21,260 bases of DNA from Bacillota bacterium (GTDB taxonomy: Bacteria; Bacillota_E; JAJZYS01; JAJYTV01), in NCBI GenBank assembly GCA_021845645.1, contig JAJZVM010000066.1:1-21260 (forward strand), written 5' to 3'. Position numbers and translations under genes: made by a program. The notes below the pieces were generated by a model. It made no database searches, was not told where the DNA came from, and saw only the letters and a list, made by a program, of their open reading frames with translations. Position 1 is the stretch's first letter. Every line of letters starts with the position of its first letter. Shown here piece by piece: positions 15,784 to 21,260 of the stretch.

Positions 15784-16575
15784 CTATGTGTGGATGCCGG
15801 ATCCGGCGTACGTGTAGAAACCCCTGCCCTGCCACCTCCCCGTGAATCCCGCTTGCACCAGTCGGCGAAGAGCCGGCGCGGGCCGGTACCGATTCTCGCC
15901 GTAGTGGTCGTAGAGCGACAGGAGTCCGCCGAGGACCTCGTCGAGCCCGATACGGTCACCCCAGGCCAAGGGGCCTTCCGGATAGTTCACGCCAAGCAGC
16001 ATGGCCCGATCGATGTCGGGCGCCTGCGCGACGCCCTCACCCAAGGCAAACGCCGCCTCGTTGACTAGCGTGACGACGACGCGCGGGAGGGTCATGCCTG
16101 GCGCGTCCGGCCCCGCGTAGCTCTGGCTGAACAGGTCCTGCGCCAGCGACAGCACGCGGTCATAGCTGCGCTCGTGGCTCAAAAGGCCGCGGGCAACGGC
16201 TACTCCGCGCATCCGCTCAAGCGGCGGAACGGCCCCGATCGCAAAGAGACGCCCTGGGTGACGCAGGTACGCGCCAAGCGAGGTCGGGCCGGAACTGAAA
16301 CCCGAGACAACCAAGGCCGTCTCGGGAGCGATCTGCGTCTCAAGGAACTGCAGGCCCGCGATGAACGATCGGCGCGGATGAACGGCCGTGACGAATACGG
16401 TCTCGGCGTCGGCTGCCTCGGAGGGGTCGCGGAGGACGCGTATGCTGGGCGGGAGCAGAGGCGCCATGCGCCCTGGACGCAGGTAGCGCACGCCGATGCC
16501 GCGTTCCTGGGCGAGCTGCGCCAATTCGAGCCCGAGCACCGACTCGCCGGAAACGACGATCTCAGCGCTGCTCAT
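15784..16575 (-). CDS. 3-hydroxyacyl-CoA dehydrogenase-like protein lacking catalytic residues
   Basis: A 263-residue protein. The C-terminal half is a clear 3HCDH C-terminal domain ([20 protein letters not shown], then [28 protein letters not shown]). The N-terminal half should be a Rossmann domain, but the expected GxGxxG is [10 protein letters not shown]. The region matching GLHFFNP of the neighbour reads AIGAVPPLE. Against the upstream paralogue, the catalytic His, Asn and Glu are Gly, Pro and Ala. It starts 14 nt inside the end of the canonical dehydrogenase gene (16562-16575), so the two are translationally coupled. It may form a heteromer with it, act as a regulatory or binding subunit, or have a new activity. 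Only the fold assignment is firm. Confidence 0.8.
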   Translation of the reverse strand: MSSAEIVVSGESVLGLELAQLAQERGIGVRYLRPGRMAPLLPPSIRVLRDPSEAADAETVFVTAVHPRRSFIAGLQFLETQIAPETALVVSGFSSGPTSLGAYLRHPGRLFAIGAVPPLERMRGVAVARGLLSHERSYDRVLSLAQDLFSQSYAGPDAPGMTLPRVVVTLVNEAAFALGEGVAQAPDIDRAMLLGVNYPEGPLAWGDRIGLDEVLGGLLSLYDHYGENRYRPAPALRRLVQAGFTGRWQGRGFYTYAGSGIHT

Positions 16576-17428
16576 ATTCGTAGAACCCCCTGCCAGTCTT
16601 GCGGCCCAGCCGGCCGGCCGCCACCATGCGCGCCTGCAGCGGGTGCGGGCGGTAGCGCGGCTCGCCGTAGTAGGCGTGGAACATGGCCTCAGTGACGTTG
16701 AGGTTGACGTCGAGGCCGATCAGGTCCATCAGTTCGCACGGCCCCATCGGGAAGCCGCCGTCTCGCAGAGCGCGGTCCAGATCGAGAGGCTCCTGCAGCC
16801 TCTCGCCCAGCATGCGCAGCGACTCACCGTAGAACGGGCGCGCGACGCGGTTGACGATGAAGCCGGGCGTGTCCTGGCAGAGCGCGGCTTCCTTGCCGAG
16901 TTCCCCGACGAAGCCCAGCACCTGACGCAGCACGCGATCGTCGAGGTCGTCGTGGCGGATCACCTCAATGAGCCGCATCGCGGGTACCGGGTTGAAGAAG
17001 TGCAGGCCGAGCATCCGCTCGCGCGCACCGGATGCGGCGGCCAACGCCGTGATCGACAGCGAGCTTGTATTGCTGGCGAGGACGCCCTGCGTGATGTCGC
17101 GCATCTCGCGGAAGATCTGCTGTTTGACGCCCACGTTCTCGACCACCGCCTCGATCACGAGCGCGGACGGAGCGAGCTCTCGCAGCGATTCAACCGGTAT
17201 GAGGCACTGCAGAGCCGCTTGCGCGTCTTCCGCGCTCAAGCGGCCTTTCTGCACCTGACGCTCGATCCCGGCTGCCGCCTGCTTGGCGGCCTCCTGTGCC
17301 CTGCCTGGTCCCTTGTCATAGATGCGCACAGGCACGCCGGCCTGCGCGACGATTTGTGCGATCCCCTGCCCCATGGTTCCAGCACCGACGATGCCGACGC
17401 TCGCAAAGCTCGGGTTCGGGAGCACCAA
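16562..17428 (-). CDS. 3-hydroxyacyl-CoA (3-hydroxybutyryl-CoA) dehydrogenase
   Basis: A 288-residue NAD-dependent dehydrogenase oxidising (S)-3-hydroxyacyl-CoA to 3-oxoacyl-CoA. It shows [13 protein letters not shown] (GxGxxG at 15-20), [21 protein letters not shown] with catalytic His142, Glu154 of the His-Glu pair, and DTPGFIVNR. The C-terminal domain has [18 protein letters not shown] and ends [14 protein letters not shown]. It is a single-domain-pair enzyme of the Hbd/PaaH size, not the large fused FadB type. The start is TTG 17428 (or GTG 17425), 9 nt after GGAGGAGG. It lies 30 nt after the PaaG-like gene in a leftward operon, so it likely serves the step after hydration, in beta-oxidation or the phenylacetate lower pathway. 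Confidence 0.93.
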   Translation of the reverse strand: MVLPNPSFASVGIVGAGTMGQGIAQIVAQAGVPVRIYDKGPGRAQEAAKQAAAGIERQVQKGRLSAEDAQAALQCLIPVESLRELAPSALVIEAVVENVGVKQQIFREMRDITQGVLASNTSSLSITALAAASGARERMLGLHFFNPVPAMRLIEVIRHDDLDDRVLRQVLGFVGELGKEAALCQDTPGFIVNRVARPFYGESLRMLGERLQEPLDLDRALRDGGFPMGPCELMDLIGLDVNLNVTEAMFHAYYGEPRYRPHPLQARMVAAGRLGRKTGRGFYEYEQR

Positions 17429-17458
17429 CCGCGAGGACCTCCTCCAAGTGGGGGCTGT

Positions 17459-18247
17459 TCAGTCTCCGGTCTTGTAAACCGGCTTGCGCTTCTCCTTGAA
17501 TGCGGCCACTCCTTCAACGTATTCCCCTGCGTGGCCCGCAAGCTCCTGCAGCGCCGCCTCGTACTCCAGGGCCTGGCGCAGCGGCAGCTCGAGACCGCGC
17601 TGCAAGGCCTTCTTCGTCAACCCGAGGGCCTGTGCAGGGCCGTCCGCCAGCCGCCTGCAGAAGTCAAGGGCGGCCTCATGGAGCTCACCGTCCGGGAAGA
17701 CATGGTTGCTGAGCCCGAGCCGCTCGGCCTCAACCGCGCCGATCGGCTGCGCCAGCATGGCGATCTCCATCGCGCGCCCGAGTCCGACCAAGCGGGGCAG
17801 CATGTATGAGAGACCTGAATCGGGGACAAGCCCGATCCTCGAGAAGGCGGCCACAAAGGTGGCGCCCTCGCCCATCAGCCGCATGTCGGCAGCGAGGGCC
17901 AAGCTCATGCCTGCGCCAGCGGCAACCCCCTGCACCGCCGCGACGATCGGCTTCGGCATACCGAGCATCGCCTCGACCAAGGGATTGTATAGGGTACGCA
18001 AGGATTCGCCGATCGATCGCCTGCCATCGGTTTCCTCGTCGCGCAGGTCCTGCCCGGCGCAGAAGCCCCTGCCCTCCGCGGACAACAGCACCACGCGCAC
18101 CTGCCGGCCCCGGGCCGCGGCCTTCATTGCAGACTGCAACTCCAGCTTGAGGGTGCGGTTCAACGCGTTCAGGACTTCGGGCCGATTCATCCGGATCTCC
18201 AGCACGCCGTCGAGCTCACGCACGAGGAGCGTTTCGTAGACGTCCAT
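17459..18247 (-). CDS. paaG: enoyl-CoA hydratase/isomerase family protein, PaaG-like
   Basis: A 262-residue crotonase-fold enzyme. GRGFCAGQDLRD (60-70), YNPLVEAMLGMPKPIVAAVQ, GVAAGAGMSLALAADM and FSRIGLVPDSGLSYMLPRL closely follow the PaaG pattern. PaaG isomerises ring-1,2-epoxyphenylacetyl-CoA to the oxepin and also shifts double bonds. Asp143 in LVPDSG corresponds to the catalytic Asp of PaaG, and the hydratase glutamates are absent (Met at the first Glu position). ATG 18247 lies 1 nt after the stop of the PaaF-like gene. Reading open upstream to 18580 is a shadow. No paaABCE epoxidase or paaK genes are seen here, so a role on another unsaturated acyl-CoA is possible. Confidence 0.85.
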   Translation of the reverse strand: MDVYETLLVRELDGVLEIRMNRPEVLNALNRTLKLELQSAMKAAARGRQVRVVLLSAEGRGFCAGQDLRDEETDGRRSIGESLRTLYNPLVEAMLGMPKPIVAAVQGVAAGAGMSLALAADMRLMGEGATFVAAFSRIGLVPDSGLSYMLPRLVGLGRAMEIAMLAQPIGAVEAERLGLSNHVFPDGELHEAALDFCRRLADGPAQALGLTKKALQRGLELPLRQALEYEAALQELAGHAGEYVEGVAAFKEKRKPVYKTGD

Positions 18248-18248
18248 G

Positions 18249-19043
18249 CTATCTGCCCTGCCAGTGGGCGTCGCGCTTCTCGAGGAACGCCCGCATGCCT
18301 TCCTCACGGTCTTGCGTCGCAAAGAGCAGGTAGAAATTCTTGCGCTCGAGGGCAAGCCCCTCCTCGAGACCCGCCATGAAAGCCGTCTGCACCGACTCCT
18401 TGGCCAGCTGCACCGCGACTGGGGCCATGGCGGCCACCTCCAGGGCCAGGCGCGTCGCCTCGTGGAGAGCCTGCGAGTCCGGAACGACGCGCGTGACGAC
18501 ACCCGCCTCGTAGAGTTCGCGTCCGCTGGCGAGCCTGCCCGTGAGCACCATCTCCATGGCGCGCCACTTGCCGAGGGCACGGGTCAGGAGCTGCGTGCCG
18601 CCCGCGCCCGGAATGATGCCGAGCCGGATCTCGGGCTGGCCGAATCGCGCGCCTTCCCCGGCGACGATCAGGTCGCAGAGCATGGCCAGTTCCATGCCGC
18701 CGCCGAGGGCCAGTCCCTCGACCGCGGCGACAAGCGGCCGTTTCGTCTCGCGAAGCCTCCGCCACAGGGCAAGCCGGTCCTCCTGCATGAGGTCGACCAT
18801 ACCTTGCCCGGACAACTCGCCGATGTCGGCACCGGCCGCGAAAACGCCTCCTTGGCCCGTCAGCACGACCGCCCGCACCTCAGCATCCCTGTCGAGCGAT
18901 GCGATCGCCTGCGCCAGCGCTTCCATAAGCCCGAAGGAAAGCGCGTTGCGCACGTCGGGCCGGTTGAGCGTGACGATTGCGATCGGCGGCCGCCTCTCGA
19001 CCAGAACAGGCGATGCCCCTCGATCTGCCGCGACACCGCTCAT
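18249..19043 (-). CDS. paaF: enoyl-CoA hydratase, PaaF-like crotonase
   Basis: A 264-residue crotonase. Both catalytic glutamates of true hydratases are present: Glu118 in GLALGGGMELAM and Glu138 in GQPEIRLGIIPGAGGTQ. The oxyanion motif GGVFAAGADIGEL lies near residues 65-77, and the C-terminus (EEGMRAFLEKRDAHWQGR) is typical of short-chain enoyl-CoA hydratases including PaaF. It adds water to 2,3-enoyl-CoA, making the substrate of the dehydrogenase encoded downstream. The stop of the EthD-like gene overlaps its ATG (ATGA, 19043-19040), and its own stop is 1 nt before the PaaG-like start, so the three genes are tightly coupled. PaaF rather than generic EchA is inferred from context. Confidence 0.88.
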   Translation of the reverse strand: MSGVAADRGASPVLVERRPPIAIVTLNRPDVRNALSFGLMEALAQAIASLDRDAEVRAVVLTGQGGVFAAGADIGELSGQGMVDLMQEDRLALWRRLRETKRPLVAAVEGLALGGGMELAMLCDLIVAGEGARFGQPEIRLGIIPGAGGTQLLTRALGKWRAMEMVLTGRLASGRELYEAGVVTRVVPDSQALHEATRLALEVAAMAPVAVQLAKESVQTAFMAGLEEGLALERKNFYLLFATQDREEGMRAFLEKRDAHWQGR

Positions 19044-19339
19044 GCCTCGACCTCCCTGACAGCGAAATCGACAAGGCCATCCGCAAAGGCAAGCAGCGCC
19101 TTGCGCGCAGCTCGGCTCTCCGGCGAGCTCTGGCTGGCCTTTAGCGTCTCGCGGTCGGGGAAGTCGAGCGTCGCCATGAACCAGTAAGGCAGGTCCAGCC
19201 CAACACCCTCGATCGGCCCGGCCGCCATGCCCATGAGCCCCGGCATGCGGGCGGCGAGCGGAAGGTGCTCCAGGCGATAGCGTCGCAGAAACTCGTCCTT
19301 GTCTTCAGGCGGCCGGTAAAGCGCGATCAACTGCACCAC
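19040..19339 (-). CDS. EthD family (dimeric alpha/beta barrel) protein
   Basis: A 99-residue protein from GTG 19339, preceded by GGGGGAAGGA. VVQLIALYRPPEDKDEFLRR, then YRLEHLPLAARMPGL is the EthD signature: a ferredoxin-like beta strand, D-x-FxRxY and the H-x-P-L-A helix. The strand YWFMATLDFPDRETL follows. Members are small oligomeric proteins of the dimeric alpha/beta-barrel class found with degradation genes for ethers, aromatics and acyl-CoA compounds; the molecular role is often unknown. An open frame to 19414 adds 25 residues with no family match. It is the first gene of the leftward operon, divergent from the acyl-CoA synthetase gene with about 150 bp between starts. Confidence 0.8.
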   Translation of the reverse strand: MVQLIALYRPPEDKDEFLRRYRLEHLPLAARMPGLMGMAAGPIEGVGLDLPYWFMATLDFPDRETLKASQSSPESRAARKALLAFADGLVDFAVREVEA

Positions 19340-19493
19340 GCTGTCCTTCCCCCTTGCGGTTCTCAGGCTCAGGGCGCGACAGGCGATCACTTGGCCACTC
19401 ACCCAATGGGTCACCTGGTTCAGCCGACTGCCCCGCAGGTCTTCGCCGTCATACTGCGAATCCCTGGCCGATGTGACATGGGAGGTGGGTACG

Positions 19494-21089
19494 GTGGCAA
19501 GCTACCGGGCGGACTATGAGGCGTTCCGCTGGGAGATCCCCGAATTCTACAACTTCGGCACGGACGTGGTGGACCGGCTGGCCCAGGAGGACCGCCAAGC
19601 ACTGCGCTTCATGGCGCAGGACGGCGCGGTCGAGGTATTCACATTCCGCCAGATGGCCGAGGCATCCGATGCGATCGGCCACGTGCTGCGGCGCGACGGC
19701 GTCGGCAAGGGGGACGGCGTCCTCATCATCCTGCCCAAGCTGCCGGCGTGGCACCAGACGATGGTCGCCACGCTCAAGATCGGCGCCCTCGCCATCCCAT
19801 GCTCTGAGATGCTGAGGCCCAGGGACCTCTCCTACCGCGCGCGGCACTCGCACGCCAAGGCGATCGTGACGACGCCCGAACTCGCCGACGTCGTGGACGC
19901 CATCGGCGACGAGGCGCCCAGCTTGCGCTACGTGATCGGCGGCGAGCGCCAGGGCTTCCGTGCGCTGGACCTCGAGGTGCGGGACGTCCCGACCGGATCG
20001 CCCGCGGTGCGGACGCGCAGCGACGAGCCAGCGATCTGCTACTACACCTCGGGCACCACCGGCGAGCCGAAGGCAGTTCTCCACCTGCACCGCTACCCCA
20101 TCGGGCACCGTGTCACCGCCCGCTACTGGATCGGTGTCACACCGCAGGACCTCTTCTGGTCCACTTCCGCGACAGGCTGGGCGAAGGCCGCCTGGTCCGT
20201 CCTCTTCGGCCCCTGGGAACTTGGCGTGCCCACCTTCATGTATGCCGGGCGCTTCGAGCCGCGCCGCCATCTCGAGATCCTCGAGAGCCAGGGCATCACG
20301 GCACTCTGCGCCCCACCCACCGAGTTCCGCCTGCTCGTGAAGGAGGACCTCTCCCGCTACAACCTCGCGCAGGTGCGTACCGCCGTCGCCGCGGGCGAGC
20401 CGCTCAACCCGGAGGTGATCCGCCTCTGGCGCGACGCCACGGGCGTGACGATCCGCGACGGCTACGGCCAGACCGAAACCGTCTGCCTCGTGGCGAACCA
20501 TCCCGAGTTGCCGGTGCGTCTCGGGTCCATGGGCCTGCCGACGCCCGGCCACGACGTCGTGGTTCTCGACGACGCAGGCAAGGAGACGGAGCCCGGTGAG
20601 GTCGGGGATGTGGCCGTGCGTGACGACGCTCCATCCATCTTCGCGGGATACTGGCACGCCGAGGCGGCGACGCGCGCAACGAGGCGCGGGCCGTACTACG
20701 TTACGGGCGACCGGGCCTACCGCGACGACGACGGCTACTTCTGGTTCGTCGGGCGTGCGGACGACATCATCATCTCTTCGGGTTACCGCATCGGCCCGTT
20801 CGAGGTGGAGAGCGCGCTCGTGGAGCATCCCGCCGTTCTCGAGGCCGCCGTGGTCAGTTCCCCCGACGCCGACCGCGGCGAGGTGGTGAAGGCCTTCATC
20901 ACGCTGCGGGCGGGGCACGCCGGTACCGCCGCTCTCGCCCAGGAACTCCAGGAGCACTGCAAGCGCGTGACAGCCCCTTACAAGTACCCACGCAAGATCG
21001 AGTTCGTCGACTCCCTGCCCAAGACGACATCGGGCAAGATCCGGCGCGTCGAGCTGAGGCAACAGGAGTGGGCAAGGCAGGACAGCTGA
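19494..21089 (+). CDS. acyl-CoA synthetase, medium-chain/benzoate-CoA ligase-like (ANL superfamily)
   Basis: A 531-residue AMP-forming ligase activating a carboxylic acid to its CoA thioester. The P-loop YYTSGTTGEPK is at about 183-193, then TSATGWAKA, DGYGQTE, VTGDRAYRDDDGYFWFVGR with the adenylate-binding Asp, the hinge GRADDIIISSGYRIGPFEVE, and the C-terminal PKTTSGKIRR with catalytic Lys515. TSATGWAKA with W and the short DGYGQTE fit the medium-chain acyl/benzoate branch. GTG 19494 has GGAGGT 7 nt upstream, so I prefer it over GTG 19473. It is divergent from the EthD-paaF-paaG operon and probably supplies its CoA substrate. Candidate substrates are medium-chain or aryl acids. Confidence 0.9.
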   Translation: MASYRADYEAFRWEIPEFYNFGTDVVDRLAQEDRQALRFMAQDGAVEVFTFRQMAEASDAIGHVLRRDGVGKGDGVLIILPKLPAWHQTMVATLKIGALAIPCSEMLRPRDLSYRARHSHAKAIVTTPELADVVDAIGDEAPSLRYVIGGERQGFRALDLEVRDVPTGSPAVRTRSDEPAICYYTSGTTGEPKAVLHLHRYPIGHRVTARYWIGVTPQDLFWSTSATGWAKAAWSVLFGPWELGVPTFMYAGRFEPRRHLEILESQGITALCAPPTEFRLLVKEDLSRYNLAQVRTAVAAGEPLNPEVIRLWRDATGVTIRDGYGQTETVCLVANHPELPVRLGSMGLPTPGHDVVVLDDAGKETEPGEVGDVAVRDDAPSIFAGYWHAEAATRATRRGPYYVTGDRAYRDDDGYFWFVGRADDIIISSGYRIGPFEVESALVEHPAVLEAAVVSSPDADRGEVVKAFITLRAGHAGTAALAQELQEHCKRVTAPYKYPRKIEFVDSLPKTTSGKIRRVELRQQEWARQDS

Positions 21090-21149
21090 GTCCGGTGTGG
21101 CTGACCTCCCCGGCGCCATCGGCCCGTGCCGGCCCAAGGTGTCGCAAAA

Positions 21150-21184
21150 GGTCGGGAGCCGCGCCTCGCGCGCGGCTCCCGACC
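21150..21184 (-). terminator. rho-independent terminator, 15-bp perfect stem
   Basis: GGTCGGGAGCCGCGC (21150-21164) pairs perfectly with GCGCGGCTCCCGACC (21170-21184) across a 5-nt loop. On the minus strand it is followed by TTTTGCG, so it ends the leftward gene at the right edge. It may also stop the acyl-CoA synthetase transcript coming from the left. Confidence 0.88.
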
Positions 21185-21197
21185 GTATGTACGCCTG

Positions 21198-21260
21198 CTA
21201 CTGCTCCATCTGCTTGCCGAGGAAGCTTGCGGCCGTCTCGGCAAGTTTGCGTTCCATGTC
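21198..21260 (-). CDS. C-terminal end of an unidentified leftward gene (cut by window edge)
   Basis: Only the last 20 codons and TAG are in the window: DMERKLAETAASFLGKQMEQ. The sequence is an amphipathic helix. It resembles the C-terminal helix of CoxG/SRPBCC-type proteins, which are frequent near such CoA gene clusters, but 20 residues are too few to decide. The strong terminator 14 nt past the stop supports a real gene end. Confidence 0.65.
   Translation of the reverse strand, partial: DMERKLAETAASFLGKQMEQ

Noticed and set aside
19449..21137. 562-codon minus-strand frame opposite the acyl-CoA synthetase
   Set aside because: It is the shadow of a strongly GC3-biased gene; all ANL motifs are on the plus strand.
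1..21260. CRISPR array, tRNA or rRNA genes
   Set aside because: I found no regularly spaced direct repeats and recognised no tRNA or rRNA sequence on either strand by eye; a tRNAscan/Infernal run would be decisive.

Overview
The window is GC-rich bacterial chromosome with strong AGGAGG-type ribosome binding sites and frequent GTG and TTG starts. Together with a DevS/DevR-like two-component pair, a Leu/Phe-type amino acid dehydrogenase, a B12-dependent ribonucleotide reductase and a phenylacetate/fatty-acid type CoA gene cluster, this fits a high-GC Bacillota-like or related Gram-positive-type lineage. The species cannot be fixed from the sequence.

Left part (1-2460): the first 16 codons of a MerR/TipA-type regulator run off the left edge, with a textbook MerR promoter (19-bp spacer over a dyad) behind them. 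An alpha/beta hydrolase of the proline iminopeptidase type, a MntP-like manganese exporter and a small beta-carbonic anhydrase follow.

Accessory part (2460-7900): this is a decayed mobile region. It holds a truncated IS607-type serine recombinase whose start codon sits in a perfect 20-bp-arm palindrome, the C-terminal remnant of a DUF6788-like protein, an O-antigen ligase family membrane protein with a DUF4330-like membrane-anchored partner, a frameshifted SF2 helicase fragment, an unrecognised ORF, a (CT)10 tract, and an intact AbrB/MazE plus Doc toxin-antitoxin operon with its own promoter.

Central part (7890-14610): a class II (adenosylcobalamin) ribonucleotide reductase gene, nrdJ, is interrupted by a 364-residue LAGLIDADG-type intein placed exactly before the cysteine of the NPCSEY motif. 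Two NrdR-box-like sites, 32 bp apart, lie in the region shared with a divergent histidine kinase gene. The kinase is followed without a gap by its NarL/DevR-type response regulator. Hairpins separate the convergent units.

Right part (14619-21260): a leftward operon encodes an EthD-like protein, PaaF-like enoyl-CoA hydratase, PaaG-like isomerase, a canonical 3-hydroxyacyl-CoA dehydrogenase, a second dehydrogenase-fold protein that has lost the catalytic residues, and a Leu/Phe/Val-type dehydrogenase. A divergent acyl-CoA synthetase faces it. Together they suggest CoA-dependent degradation of an aromatic, branched-chain or fatty acid. The right edge holds the last 20 codons of an unidentified leftward gene with a strong terminator.
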